A stretch of 64,000 nt of DNA from Pseudomonas arsenicoxydans (GTDB taxonomy: Bacteria > Pseudomonadota > Gammaproteobacteria > Pseudomonadales > Pseudomonadaceae). The DNA is taken from assembly GCF_006438915.1 (NCBI RefSeq), contig NZ_RCZE01000006.1, forward strand, positions 372,001-436,000. The letters run 5' to 3'. The first letter of the stretch is position 1. Each line of letters begins with the position of its first letter. Under the pieces are notes generated by a model. It was not told where the DNA came from. It did not search any database and saw only the letters and a program-made list of their open reading frames with translations. The translations under genes were made by a program, and so were the position numbers. Shown one piece after another: positions 11,506 through 21,028 of the stretch.

Positions 11506-12123
11506 ATGACTGATTTTGCCAACGCCATTCCGACCGCCGTAGATATCGTTCGGCGCGAAAAGTGCTACGAGGGCTTTTACAAGCTCGACCGTGTGCACTT
11601 GCGCCACGAGTTGTTCGCCGGCGGCATGAGTCGCGAAATCAATCGTGAAGTGTTCGTGCGCCACGATGCGGTGTGCGTGCTGCCTTATGATCCGCAGCGC
11701 GACGAAGTGGTGCTGATCGAGCAGTTTCGCGTCGGCGCCATGGGCAAGACCGACAACCCTTGGTTGATCGAACTGGTCGCTGGTCTGATCGATAAGGAAG
11801 AAGTGCCGGAAGAAGTTGCTCACCGCGAAGGGCAGGAGGAAGCTGGGCTTGTGTTCGGGGCGCTCTGGCCGATGATCAAATATTTCCCGTCGCCGGGCGG
11901 CAGCAATGAGTTCGTGCACCTGTTCCTGGGGCGTTGCGATTCTACCGGGGTCGGCGGCCTGCATGGGCTGGAGGAAGAAGCTGAAGATATCCGCGTCACG
12001 GTCTGGGCGTTAGAAGATGCCTTGCAGGCCGTACGTGACGGACGAATTGCCAACGCGGCCAGCATCATTGCCTTGCAATGGTTAGCTTTAAACCGCGCTG
12101 AAGTGAGGGGGTTATGGTCGTAA
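11506..12123 (+). CDS. nudF: ADP-ribose pyrophosphatase (Nudix hydrolase)
   Basis: NudF hydrolyses ADP-ribose to AMP and ribose 5-phosphate, clearing a reactive NAD breakdown product. The 205-residue protein carries the Nudix box at residues 93-115 (Gly93, Glu99, Arg107-Glu108, Glu111-Glu112, Gly114). The usually hydrophobic position after the RE pair is Gly109, a small departure from the consensus. It is first in the nudF-yqiB-cpdA run; its TAA overlaps the yqiB start by 10 nt. GAGGATTGTC lies just before the ATG. Confidence 0.95.
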   Translation: MTDFANAIPTAVDIVRREKCYEGFYKLDRVHLRHELFAGGMSREINREVFVRHDAVCVLPYDPQRDEVVLIEQFRVGAMGKTDNPWLIELVAGLIDKEEVPEEVAHREGQEEAGLVFGALWPMIKYFPSPGGSNEFVHLFLGRCDSTGVGGLHGLEEEAEDIRVTVWALEDALQAVRDGRIANAASIIALQWLALNRAEVRGLWS

Positions 12124-12566
12124 ACAAGCTGCGCGATCGCTATCGGGTGGACCTTGCGGGGCTGCAAGCTTCCTGCGAGGCGAACTACGCGCGGTTGATG
12201 CGACTGCTGCCGGACATGCGCGACGAGCCGGCGGCGCGGCGCATTGCTGTGACGCATGGCGAACAGATGCTCGGCGTACTGGCGCTGGAAGTGTTGCAGG
12301 TCTGCCCGTACACCACGACCCTGCAAGTGCGCCAGGAACACAGCCTGCCGTGGCTGCCGATCCCCCAGCTGGAAGTGCAGGTTTATCACGACGCTTGCAT
12401 GGCCGAAGTGGTCAGCGCCGAGCATGCGCGGCGTTTTCGCGGCATCTATCCTTACCCGAATGCCTCGATGCACCAGCCGGATGAAAAGGCTCAGCTGAAC
12501 ATGTTTCTGGGCGAATGGCTGAGCCACTGTTTGGCTTGCGGGCACGAATACGCCGTTGTTCGGTAG
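12114..12566 (+). CDS. yqiB: DUF1249 (YqiB-like) conserved protein
   Basis: This 150-residue soluble protein matches the YqiB/DUF1249 family in size and position between nudF and cpdA, as in enterobacteria. It starts MVVNKLRDRYRVDLAGLQA at an ATG inside the end of nudF, preceded by GAGGGGGTT. No catalytic motif is recognisable. The biochemical role is unknown; conserved linkage with nudF and cpdA is the only functional clue. Confidence 0.88.
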   Translation: MVVNKLRDRYRVDLAGLQASCEANYARLMRLLPDMRDEPAARRIAVTHGEQMLGVLALEVLQVCPYTTTLQVRQEHSLPWLPIPQLEVQVYHDACMAEVVSAEHARRFRGIYPYPNASMHQPDEKAQLNMFLGEWLSHCLACGHEYAVVR

Positions 12567-12665
12567 TTGTGAACTGCGTCAGGTTCACAGGTTTCCCCTT
12601 TTGAGCGCTCCCCAGCATAATTGCGGCACCTATCCACCCCCGTGATTCAGCCCTGGGAGAACGCC

Positions 12666-13481
12666 TTGCCGAGCGTATCCACATTGACCACCGCCGATCC
12701 GGCGTTGCTGGTGCAACTCTCCGACAGCCATCTGTTCGCCGAAGCGGACGGCACGTTGCTGGGCATGAACACGCGGAACAGCCTGCAAAAAGTCATCGAG
12801 CTGGTGCAGGTTCAGCAGCCGAGTATCGACCTGATCATTGCCAGTGGCGATCTGTCTCAGGACGGGACGCTGGAGTCCTACCAGCAATTTCGCGACATGA
12901 CCGGGCAGCTCGATGCGCCGGCGCGCTGGATTCCCGGCAATCACGATGAACCACAGATCATGGCCGAGGCGGCGGTGCAGAGTGCATTGCTGGAACCGGT
13001 GGTGGATGTTGGCAACTGGCGAGTCACCTTGCTTGATTCCGCCGTGCCGGGTTCGGTGCCGGGGTTTTTGCAGGATGAGCAGTTGCAGTTGTTGGCCCGA
13101 TCACTGAGCGAGGCGCCGGAGCGGCATCATTTGGTGTGTTTTCACCATCACCCGGTGTCGATTGGCTGTGCGTGGATGGAGCCGATCGGGTTGCGCAATC
13201 CTGAGGCGCTATTTGCAGTGCTTGATCGTTTTCCACAGGTGCGGGCGGTTTTGTGGGGGCATGTGCATCAGGAAGTTGACCAGGATCGCAACGGCGTTCG
13301 ATTGATAGCCTCGCCGTCGACCTGCATTCAATTCGAGCCGGGCAGTGATGATTTCAAGGTCGGGGAGCAGGCGCCGGGGTATCGCTGGTTGCGGTTGTTG
13401 CCGGATGGGCGGCTGGAAACCGGTGTGGAGCGCGTCACTGGATTCGACTTTCAAGTCGACTACGGTTCCAACGGGTATTGA
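12666..13481 (+). CDS. cpdA: 3',5'-cyclic-AMP phosphodiesterase
   Basis: CpdA hydrolyses cAMP and so tunes CRP/Vfr signalling. The 271-residue class III metallophosphoesterase has all metal ligands in order: Asp20 and His22 (LSDSH), Asp62 (SGDLSQDG), Asn92-His93 (GNHDE), His160-162 (FHHHP), and His199/His201 (GHVH). The start is the TTG at 12666 preceded by GGGAGA; an upstream TTG at 12621 lacks a ribosome site. It closes the nudF-yqiB-cpdA group. Confidence 0.95.
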   Translation: MPSVSTLTTADPALLVQLSDSHLFAEADGTLLGMNTRNSLQKVIELVQVQQPSIDLIIASGDLSQDGTLESYQQFRDMTGQLDAPARWIPGNHDEPQIMAEAAVQSALLEPVVDVGNWRVTLLDSAVPGSVPGFLQDEQLQLLARSLSEAPERHHLVCFHHHPVSIGCAWMEPIGLRNPEALFAVLDRFPQVRAVLWGHVHQEVDQDRNGVRLIASPSTCIQFEPGSDDFKVGEQAPGYRWLRLLPDGRLETGVERVTGFDFQVDYGSNGY

Positions 13482-13484
13482 TGG

Positions 13485-13850
13485 TTGTGGTCTTGGCGGC
13501 CTTCGGGCCGACCATGTTGTGGTTGGCGGGGTACATATCCATTTCTGCGGTAACGGCCGCTGGCGGTTTCGCCCTTACGGCGAGGCACTTTTTTCAAACG
13601 CCAAAAAAGTACCCAAAAAGGCTCGCCCCAAGCGTCCGGCCCCTCGCCAGGGCTCGGCGTTCCTTCGCTCCGGTATCCATCCGGGGACACTGCCCTCCGG
13701 TCTGCTTCGCGACGACCTACATGCAGCGTGTTCGACTACGTCGAACGGCGCTACGCGCCACTCCCCGGATGAACACCTCCACTCAGCCTCCCGACGGGGC
13801 GGTTGAATCAAAAGCTGCAGGCGAGCTAACGCTCGGCCTGTTGAGTGGTG
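13485..13850. repeat. Dispersed Pseudomonas intergenic repeat with spurious open frames
   Basis: This stretch after cpdA starts with a UUCG-capped hairpin (CGGCC-TTCG-GGCCG, 13497-13510) and continues with a sequence that I recall from many Pseudomonas intergenic regions, often mis-annotated as small hypothetical proteins. Landmarks are CAAAAAAGTACCCAAAAAGG, GACGACCTACATGCAGC and a short CGACTACGTCG palindrome near 13732. Frames open on both strands lack ribosome sites. I read it as a non-coding dispersed repeat, though I cannot search for copies here. Confidence 0.6.
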
Positions 13851-13877
13851 AGAAGCGGCGGGTGTACGCCGATCTAT

Positions 13878-14410
13878 CGTAGGAGCCTGGCTTGCCAGCG
13901 ATGGCGGCCTGACAGCCGACCAATCGCTATTAGTTGTACCCAGTTCAAAATGTGGGAGCGGGCTTGCTCGCGAAGGCGGCCTGACAGCCAACCATTCTCC
14001 ATCAAATGTACCCAGATCAAACTGTGGGAGCTGGCTTGCCAGCGAAGACGGCCTGACAGCCGACCATTCTCCATCAGATGTACCCAGTTCAAAGTGTGGG
14101 AGCGGGCTTGCTCGCGAAGGCAGCCTGACAGCCGACCAATCTCTATCAGTTGTACCCAGTTCAAAGTGTGGGAGCGGGCTTGCTCGCGAAGGCGGCCTGA
14201 CAGCCGACCAATCTCTATCAGTTGTACCCAGTTCAAAGTGTGGGAGCGGGCTTGCTCGCGAAGGCGGCCTGACAGCCGACCAATCTCTATCAGTTGTACC
14301 CAGTTCAAAGTGTGGGAGCGGGCTTGCTCGCGAAGGCGGCCTGACAGCCGACCAATCTCTATCAGTTGTACCCAGTTCAAAATGTGTGCGAGCCTGCTCG
14401 CGATGCGCCC
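13878..14410. repeat. 72-bp tandem array with embedded REP core
   Basis: About seven head-to-tail units fill this region. The marker TGTGGGAGC recurs at 13951, 14023, 14095, 14167, 14239, 14311 and, decayed, at 14383, exactly 72 nt apart, with a degenerate unit starting at about 13879. Each unit contains the REP core (GTGGGAGCGGGCTTGCTCGC), then GCGGCCTGACAGCCGACC and a unique AT-richer filler ending GTACCCAGTTCAAA. Units 4-6 (14167-14382) are almost identical; outer units diverge (CTGGCTTGCCAGCG in units near 13880 and 14023). Because 72 is a multiple of three, frames stay open on both strands; these are artefacts. Confidence 0.95.
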
Positions 14411-14498
14411 TCAAAGGCACCACGAATCCCAAGGATATCCCCGATCCCCCCGACTCCCTGTAAACTGCGCCTCTTTACCCGACGCACAGGGAGCTCAA

Positions 14499-15107
14499 AT
14501 GTCAGGTTCGATCCTTTATATCCATGGTTTCAACAGCGCGCCTTCGTCGAAAAAGGCTACGCAGTTGATGCAGGTGATGGACCGACTTGGCCTGAGCAAT
14601 CATCTGCGCGTTCCAGCCCTGCATCACCACCCTCGCGAGGCCATCGGTCAGCTGGAGCAGGCGATTGAAGCGCTGGGGCGGCCACTGCTGGTCGGCAGCT
14701 CACTCGGCGGCTACTATGCGACTCACTTGGCCGAGCGTCATGGCCTCAAGGCTTTGCTGGTCAACCCGGCCGTCAGTCCGCACCGGATGTTCGACGGGTA
14801 CCTGGGAGCGCAGAAAAACCTGTATACCGATGAAGCCTGGGAATTGACCCACGACCACGTGACGGCACTGGCCGAGCTGGAAGTGCCGGCGCCCCAGGAT
14901 CCGCAACGGTATCAGGTGTGGTTGCAGACCGATGACGAAACGCTGGATTATCGCCTCGCCCAGCAGTATTACCGGGCCTGTGCCTTGCGCATCCAGGCCG
15001 GCGGCGATCATAGTTTCCAGGGTTTCGCCGCGCAATTGCCGGCGATGCTGAGTTTTGCCGGCATCGGCGCAGATGTGTATCAGGCGATTGATTTCGCAGC
15101 TCTATAA
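14499..15107 (+). CDS. yqiA: YqiA-family alpha/beta hydrolase (esterase)
   Basis: This 202-residue protein has the alpha/beta hydrolase pattern: YIHGFNSAP near the N-terminus, nucleophile elbow GSSLGG with Ser68, and a C-terminal GGDHSF supplying the catalytic His. The family (UPF0227/YqiA) lies between cpdA and parE in many gammaproteobacteria. The start is the ATG at 14499 with GGGAGCTC upstream; the longer frame reaching back to 13845 is just the tandem repeat read through in frame. Natural substrate unknown. Confidence 0.92.
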   Translation: MSGSILYIHGFNSAPSSKKATQLMQVMDRLGLSNHLRVPALHHHPREAIGQLEQAIEALGRPLLVGSSLGGYYATHLAERHGLKALLVNPAVSPHRMFDGYLGAQKNLYTDEAWELTHDHVTALAELEVPAPQDPQRYQVWLQTDDETLDYRLAQQYYRACALRIQAGGDHSFQGFAAQLPAMLSFAGIGADVYQAIDFAAL

Positions 15108-15162
15108 GTAGCTTCTCCTCTTTTTCACAGAACACTTTTTTACAGGCGGACGACGAGACCCC

Positions 15163-17067
15163 ATGGCCACTCCCAGCGCTAGCTCTTATAACGCAGACGC
15201 CATCGAAGTCCTCTCGGGCCTCGACCCGGTGCGTAAACGCCCCGGCATGTACACCGACACCAGTCGGCCGAACCACCTCGCCCAGGAAGTCATCGACAAC
15301 AGTGTCGACGAAGCCTTGGCCGGGCATGCGACCTCGGTGCAGGTCATCCTGCACGCCGATCACTCCCTGGAAGTCAGCGATGACGGCCGTGGCATGCCGG
15401 TGGACATTCACCCGGAAGAGGGTGTGTCGGGCGTTGAACTGATCCTTACCAAACTCCATGCGGGCGGCAAGTTTTCCAACAAGAACTACCAGTTCTCCGG
15501 CGGTCTGCACGGGGTGGGTATTTCGGTGGTCAACGCCTTGTCCAACGAAGTCCGGGTGCGCGTAAAGCGTGACGGCAACGAATACCAGATGACGTTCGCC
15601 GACGGTTATAAGAAAACCGAGCTGGAAATCATTGGCACCGTTGGCAAGCGCAACACCGGCACCAGCGTGTTCTTCGCGCCGGACCCGAAGTACTTCGATT
15701 CACCGAAATTCTCCATCAGTCGCCTCAAGCACGTGCTCAAGGCAAAGGCCGTTCTGTGCCCGGGGCTGCTGGTCAGTTTTGAAGACAAGGCCACCGGCGA
15801 AAAAGTCGAATGGCATTATGAAGACGGTTTGCGTTCGTACCTGGTGGACGCGGTCAACGGCTTCGAGCGACTGCCTGACGAGCCGTTCTGCGGCAGCCTG
15901 GTCGGTAATAAAGAAGCGGTCGACTGGGCGCTGCTGTGGTTGCCGGAAGGTGGCGACAGCGTGCAGGAAAGCTACGTCAACCTGATCCCGACGGCCCAGG
16001 GCGGTACTCACGTCAACGGTCTGCGTCAGGGCTTGCTCGATGCCATGCGTGAATTCTGTGAATTCCGCAGCCTGCTGCCACGTGGCGTGAAGCTGGCGCC
16101 GGAAGACGTCTGGGAGCGCATCGCCTTCGTCCTGTCGATGAAAATGCAGGAGCCGCAATTCTCCGGCCAGACCAAAGAGCGTTTGTCGTCCCGTGAAGCG
16201 GCGGCGTTCGTATCCGGTGTGGTCAAGGATGCCTTCAGTCTGTGGCTCAACGCCAACCCGGAAACCGGCATGCTCCTGGCGGAATTGGCGATCAACAACG
16301 CCGGCCGCCGCCTCAAAGCGAGCAAGAAGGTCGAGCGCAAGCGCATCACCGCAGGGCCAGCGTTGCCGGGCAAACTCGCTGACTGTGCCGGGCAGGACCC
16401 GATGCGATCCGAGCTGTTCCTGGTGGAAGGTGATTCCGCCGGCGGTTCCGCCAAGCAAGCGCGGGACAAGGAGTTTCAAGCGATCCTGCCGTTGCGCGGC
16501 AAGATCCTGAACACCTGGGAAGTCGATGGCAGCGAAGTGCTGGCCAGCCAGGAAGTGCACAACATCGCCGTCGCCATCGGCGTCGATCCGGGTTCGGCGG
16601 ACATCGCCCAACTGCGTTACGGCAAGATCTGCATCCTCGCCGACGCCGACTCCGACGGTCTGCACATTGCCACGCTGCTATGCGCCTTGTTCGTCCAGCA
16701 TTTCCGCCCGTTGGTGGATGCCGGTCACGTCTACGTCGCGATGCCGCCGCTGTACCGCATCGACTTGGGCAAGGAGATTTACTACGCCCTGGACGAAGCC
16801 GAGCGCGATGGCATTCTGGATCGTCTGGTCGCCGAGAAAAAACGCGGCAAGCCGCAGGTCACCCGATTCAAAGGCCTGGGTGAAATGAACCCGCCGCAAC
16901 TGCGCGAAACCACCATGGACCCGAACACCCGGCGCCTGGTGCAACTGACTCTGGATGATTTCGCAGCGACCTCGGAAATGATGGACATGCTGCTGGCGAA
17001 GAAACGCGCCGGTGACCGCAAGTCCTGGCTGGAATCCAAGGGCAACCTGGCCGAGGTTCTTGGTTGA
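15163..17067 (+). CDS. parE: DNA topoisomerase IV subunit B
   Basis: ParE is the ATPase half of topoisomerase IV, which decatenates daughter chromosomes. The 634-residue protein has the GHKL ATP-binding domain (EVIDNSVDEALAGH, about residues 43-56; GGLHGVG further on), transducer domain, and TOPRIM domain with EGDSAGGSAKQARD and the DADSDGLH metal-binding motif. Length fits the family. It precedes a phytase-like esterase and a retropepsin-like protease before parC, so parE and parC are linked but not adjacent. Confidence 0.98.
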   Translation: MATPSASSYNADAIEVLSGLDPVRKRPGMYTDTSRPNHLAQEVIDNSVDEALAGHATSVQVILHADHSLEVSDDGRGMPVDIHPEEGVSGVELILTKLHAGGKFSNKNYQFSGGLHGVGISVVNALSNEVRVRVKRDGNEYQMTFADGYKKTELEIIGTVGKRNTGTSVFFAPDPKYFDSPKFSISRLKHVLKAKAVLCPGLLVSFEDKATGEKVEWHYEDGLRSYLVDAVNGFERLPDEPFCGSLVGNKEAVDWALLWLPEGGDSVQESYVNLIPTAQGGTHVNGLRQGLLDAMREFCEFRSLLPRGVKLAPEDVWERIAFVLSMKMQEPQFSGQTKERLSSREAAAFVSGVVKDAFSLWLNANPETGMLLAELAINNAGRRLKASKKVERKRITAGPALPGKLADCAGQDPMRSELFLVEGDSAGGSAKQARDKEFQAILPLRGKILNTWEVDGSEVLASQEVHNIAVAIGVDPGSADIAQLRYGKICILADADSDGLHIATLLCALFVQHFRPLVDAGHVYVAMPPLYRIDLGKEIYYALDEAERDGILDRLVAEKKRGKPQVTRFKGLGEMNPPQLRETTMDPNTRRLVQLTLDDFAATSEMMDMLLAKKRAGDRKSWLESKGNLAEVLG

Positions 17068-18056
17068 TGCGGCTTGGCTTTGCCCTGGCGTGTGCGTTGC
17101 TTCTGACCCCGGTGTCGGCGTTTGCCGATCCGGCGCCAGAGTTGCGCATGCTCTCCGAGCATCCCGTCGACGGCATGCGCGGCGGCAACCTGTCTGGGCT
17201 TGCCCAGTGTGGCAACGATCTATGGACGGTTTCTGACCGTGACGACGACCAGATCTATCGTCTCGATACCAGCGAAACCGTCTGGCAGGCCGAAACCCTG
17301 CACATTGATGTACCGCCGGTGCCGGACAGTGGCTTGCCGTGGGGCTTGAAGTCCCGCGTTTGGGGCGCCTCGTTCGTGCGCGGCGGCGATCTGGATTTCG
17401 AAGGCATTACCTGCGACAGCGCCGGCAACCGCTACCTTGTCAGTGAAGGCCATGCAGCGGTGTTGCAAGTGCCACCCACGGGGCCAGCATCCTGGTTGAA
17501 AATCACGCCGATGATGGTTCGTGAAGCACGCGCCCGAGGATTGCTCCAGCACTTCAATGCCATCTTCGAAGGTATCGCGATCAACCCTGCTGGCGATCAA
17601 ATGTGGCTCGCGGCCGAGCGCCAAGGTCGCGGATTGCTGATGATCAAGCGCAAACAGACTGTATGGGATTGCGACGGTGGCTGTGTGCTGCTGAGCGAAG
17701 CGGGCATGGAAATGCAGCCGCCGCAGTTCCCCCACGCCAAACCGGTCAACCGCGACTTCTCCGACGTGTCTTTGTTCGAAGGCAAGTTGTTTACCCTTGA
17801 ACGCAATGCCTATCAGATTTGTCGCCGCGACCCGCAGACGGCCAAGGTCGAACGCTGCTGGTCGTATGCGGCCGAGCTGTTGCAGGAAAACCGACGTTAT
17901 TCACAGCACTACGGTTTGGAAGAAGCGTTGATCGTCGACGCTGATGGTGCCTGGATCGGCGTCGACAACAATTTCGGCCCCCGCGTCGATGGCGAAGTCC
18001 GCCCGATCGTCTGGCGCTTCGCCGCGCCTGAAGGTGGCTGGAGCGCGAAGCCGTGA
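17067..18056 (+). CDS. Exported esterase-like (phytase-family) protein
   Basis: This 329-residue protein has a signal peptide (about residues 1-21, ending SAFA) and a beta-propeller-type sequence of the 'esterase-like activity of phytase' family, including DLDFEGITCDSAGNRYLVSEGH and FEGIAINPAGDQMWLAAERQ. It is likely periplasmic. The ATG at 17067 overlaps the parE stop (TGATG), so it is coupled to parE translation. Enzymatic activity is not proven by visible catalytic residues; substrate unknown. Confidence 0.82.
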   Translation: MRLGFALACALLLTPVSAFADPAPELRMLSEHPVDGMRGGNLSGLAQCGNDLWTVSDRDDDQIYRLDTSETVWQAETLHIDVPPVPDSGLPWGLKSRVWGASFVRGGDLDFEGITCDSAGNRYLVSEGHAAVLQVPPTGPASWLKITPMMVREARARGLLQHFNAIFEGIAINPAGDQMWLAAERQGRGLLMIKRKQTVWDCDGGCVLLSEAGMEMQPPQFPHAKPVNRDFSDVSLFEGKLFTLERNAYQICRRDPQTAKVERCWSYAAELLQENRRYSQHYGLEEALIVDADGAWIGVDNNFGPRVDGEVRPIVWRFAAPEGGWSAKP

Positions 18057-18577
18057 GTCAACAACCGCCGGGCAAGCGCGCCGGTCGAGTATTGATGGTG
18101 CTGGCCTGGTGTGCGGCGCTGTTTCTGGCTACGCGGTTTTTCGGGCAATGGGAGGCGCGGCAGCAAAACCCGAATGTGGTGGTCAGTTCCGAGCAGGGCG
18201 ATGGGTTTATCGAAGTGAAACTGGTCAGCAACGGTCAGGGGCATTTTGTCGCCAGCGGCGCGATCAACGGCCACCCGGTGGATTTCATGCTCGATACCGG
18301 GGCGACGGATGTGTCAATTCCGGCCAGTGTGGCCGAGGGGTTGAAACTGGAACAAGGCTTCGGGGTGACCCTGAGCACGGCCAATGGTCTGAGCGAGGGC
18401 TATCGAACCCGCATCGACCGGCTGCAACTGGGCGACATTGTGTTACGTGATGTTCGCGCGCTAGTCGCACCAGGCCTGGAAGGCAAACAGGTGCTGCTCG
18501 GCATGAGCGCACTGAACAAACTTGAATTTACCCAGCGCGGTGGCACCATGCTGCTGCGCCAGACAACGAACCGATGA
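18053..18577 (+). CDS. Membrane-anchored retropepsin-like aspartic protease
   Basis: This 174-residue protein has one N-terminal membrane helix (about 12-29) and a periplasmic retropepsin-like domain with the catalytic DTGAT motif at residues 81-85. Such single-domain proteins must dimerise to make an active site. The GTG start at 18053 overlaps the upstream TGA (GTGA), and the gene ends 7 nt before parC. It belongs to the clan AA family found next to parC in pseudomonads; its substrate is unknown. Confidence 0.88.
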   Translation: MSQQPPGKRAGRVLMVLAWCAALFLATRFFGQWEARQQNPNVVVSSEQGDGFIEVKLVSNGQGHFVASGAINGHPVDFMLDTGATDVSIPASVAEGLKLEQGFGVTLSTANGLSEGYRTRIDRLQLGDIVLRDVRALVAPGLEGKQVLLGMSALNKLEFTQRGGTMLLRQTTNR

Positions 18578-18584
18578 GGCCCGC

Positions 18585-20852
18585 ATGAGCGACTCCCTTG
18601 ATCTCAGCCTGGACGGTGTAGAACGCCGGTCACTGGCTGACTTCACCGAAAATGCCTACCTCAACTACTCCATGTACGTGATCATGGACCGTGCCTTGCC
18701 GCATATCGGCGACGGCCTGAAACCGGTACAGCGACGCATCATCTACGCGATGAGCGAGTTGGGGCTGGACGCCGATTCCAAGCACAAGAAATCGGCGCGT
18801 ACCGTCGGTGACGTGCTCGGCAAGTTCCACCCGCACGGCGACTCGGCCTGCTACGAAGCCATGGTCCTGATGGCCCAGCCGTTCAGCTACCGCTACACGC
18901 TGGTCGACGGTCAGGGTAACTGGGGTGCGCCGGATGATCCCAAGTCTTTCGCCGCCATGCGTTACACCGAAGCGCGGCTGTCGCGTTACTCCGAAGTGCT
19001 GCTCAGCGAACTGGGCCAGGGCACCGCGGACTGGGGCCCGAACTTCGACGGCACCCTCGACGAACCGCTGGTGTTGCCGGCACGCTTGCCGAACATCCTG
19101 CTCAACGGCACCACCGGCATCGCCGTGGGCATGGCCACCGACGTGCCGCCGCACAACCTGCGCGAAGTCGCGACGGCGTGCGTGCGTTTGCTCGATGAGC
19201 CCAAAGCCACGGTCGAACAGCTCTGTGAACACATCCAGGGCCCGGATTACCCGACCGAAGCAGAAATCATCACGCCTCGCGCCGACTTGTTGAAAATGTA
19301 CGAAACCGGCAAGGGCTCGGTGCGTATGCGCGCCGTGTACCACATCGAAGACGGCGACATCATCGTCACCGCACTGCCGCACCAGGTGTCCGGTGCCAAG
19401 GTGCTGGAACAGATCGCCGCGATGATGCAGGCCAAGCCGTCCAAGGCTCCGCAGATCGCTGACCTGCGCGACGAGTCCGACCACGAAAACCCATGCCGCA
19501 TCGTGATCATTCCCGGCGCGCGCAAAAACTTCGATCACGACGCACTGATGACGCACCTGTTCGCCAGCACCGAGCTGGAGTCGAGCTACCGGGTCAACAT
19601 CAACATCATCGGCCTGGACGGCAAGCCGCAGCTGAAAAACCTGCGGGCGCTGCTGGTCGAATGGCTGGAATTCCGCGTGCAGACCGTGCGTCGCCGTCTG
19701 CAATTCCGCCTCGACAAGGTCGAGCGTCGCCTGCACCTGTTGGACGGTTTGTTGATTGCCTACCTTAACCTGGATGAAGTGATTCACATCATCCGCACCG
19801 AGGAGCATCCAAAAGCCGCCCTGATCGCGCGTTTCGCCCTGAGCGAAATCCAGGCCGACTACATCCTCGACACCCGTTTGCGTCAGTTGGCGCGACTGGA
19901 AGAGATGAAGTTGCGTGCCGAGCAAGATGAACTGCTCAAGGAACAAGCCAAGCTGCAAGCCCTGCTGAGCAGCGAAGCCAAACTGAAAAAACTGGTACGC
20001 ACCGAGCTGATCAAGGACGCCGAAACCTATGGCGACGACCGTCGTTCGCCGATTGTCGAGCGCGCCGAGGCCAAGGCCCTGACCGAGCACGACCTGCTGC
20101 CGAACGAGAAAGTGACGGTCGTGCTGTCGGAAAAAGGCTGGGTCCGTTCGGCCAAGGGGCACGAGATCGACGCCACCGGGCTTTCCTACAAGGCCGGGGA
20201 TGGTTTCAAAGCCCTGGCAGCCGGGCGCTCCAACCAGTTTGCGGTGTTTATCGACTCCACTGGTCGCAGTTATTCGGTGGCGGCGCACACGTTGCCATCG
20301 GCCCGCGGCCAGGGCGAACCGCTGACCGGTCGTCTGACGCCGCCACCAGGCGCGAGCTTCGAATGCGTGCTGATGCCGGAAGACGATTCGCTGTATGTGA
20401 TCGCCTCCGACGCCGGTTACGGCTTCGTGGTCAAAGGTGAAGACTTCCAGGCCAAGAACAAGGCCGGCAAGGCGTTGCTGAGCCTGCCGAGCAACTCGAA
20501 AGTCATTCTTCCGCGCCCCGTAGCCGATCGTGAGAGCAACTGGCTGGCCTCGGTCACGACCGAAGGTCGCCTGCTGATCTTCAAGATCAGCGACCTGCCA
20601 CAATTAGGTAAGGGCAAAGGCAACAAGATCATCGGCATCACCGGTGAACGCGTGGCCAATCGCGAAGAATATGTCACGGACATCGCCGTACTGCCGGAGG
20701 GTGCCACGTTGGTGCTGCAGGCCGGGAAACGTACCTTGTCACTGAAAGCAGACGACCTCGAACACTACAAGGGTGAGCGTGGACGTCGTGGTAACAAATT
20801 GCCACGTGGCTTCCAGAGGGTGGATGCGCTGCTCGTCGAAAACCTCAATTAG
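18585..20852 (+). CDS. parC: DNA topoisomerase IV subunit A
   Basis: ParC carries the DNA-cleaving tyrosine of topoisomerase IV ([10 protein letters not shown] region) and a C-terminal beta-pinwheel for DNA wrapping. The 755-residue length is typical. The quinolone-resistance region [12 protein letters not shown] keeps Ser87 and Glu91, the susceptible residues. The ATG at 18585 is used; the longer frame from 18522 overlaps the protease gene. It is the last gene of the yqiA-parE-parC group. Confidence 0.98.
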   Translation: MSDSLDLSLDGVERRSLADFTENAYLNYSMYVIMDRALPHIGDGLKPVQRRIIYAMSELGLDADSKHKKSARTVGDVLGKFHPHGDSACYEAMVLMAQPFSYRYTLVDGQGNWGAPDDPKSFAAMRYTEARLSRYSEVLLSELGQGTADWGPNFDGTLDEPLVLPARLPNILLNGTTGIAVGMATDVPPHNLREVATACVRLLDEPKATVEQLCEHIQGPDYPTEAEIITPRADLLKMYETGKGSVRMRAVYHIEDGDIIVTALPHQVSGAKVLEQIAAMMQAKPSKAPQIADLRDESDHENPCRIVIIPGARKNFDHDALMTHLFASTELESSYRVNINIIGLDGKPQLKNLRALLVEWLEFRVQTVRRRLQFRLDKVERRLHLLDGLLIAYLNLDEVIHIIRTEEHPKAALIARFALSEIQADYILDTRLRQLARLEEMKLRAEQDELLKEQAKLQALLSSEAKLKKLVRTELIKDAETYGDDRRSPIVERAEAKALTEHDLLPNEKVTVVLSEKGWVRSAKGHEIDATGLSYKAGDGFKALAAGRSNQFAVFIDSTGRSYSVAAHTLPSARGQGEPLTGRLTPPPGASFECVLMPEDDSLYVIASDAGYGFVVKGEDFQAKNKAGKALLSLPSNSKVILPRPVADRESNWLASVTTEGRLLIFKISDLPQLGKGKGNKIIGITGERVANREEYVTDIAVLPEGATLVLQAGKRTLSLKADDLEHYKGERGRRGNKLPRGFQRVDALLVENLN

Positions 20853-20867
20853 GCGTCCTAGACCGCT

Positions 20868-20893
20868 CGATCTACGATTTAACGCGTAGATCG
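20868..20893 (+). terminator. Hairpin after parC, possible terminator
   Basis: A 9-bp perfect stem CGATCTACG / CGTAGATCG with an 8-nt loop lies 15 nt after the parC stop. No T-run follows, so it may protect the mRNA end rather than terminate. Confidence 0.4.
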
Positions 20894-21028
20894 ACGCTTT
20901 GGCGCTGGAGTCGGAACGCATATTCACGGATGATATGGCCTTTCAAGCGCCGGCGTGGCCGAGCGTTCTTCATATTTATTGAGTATTTTCACTGTGGTCA
21001 GCCTTGTGGCGGCCACCTGGATGGGACG

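Noticed and set aside
13878..14410. CRISPR array
   Set aside because: Units are full tandem repeats with no distinct spacers, the filler is also conserved, and no cas gene is near.
13575..14432. 285-residue repetitive protein on the minus strand and similar repeat proteins on the plus strand
   Set aside because: The 72-bp period keeps every frame open; there is no ribosome site and the units are REP DNA, not coding repeats.
18630..20603. 657-residue frame antisense to parC
   Set aside because: Shadow of parC; no start signal or family resemblance.
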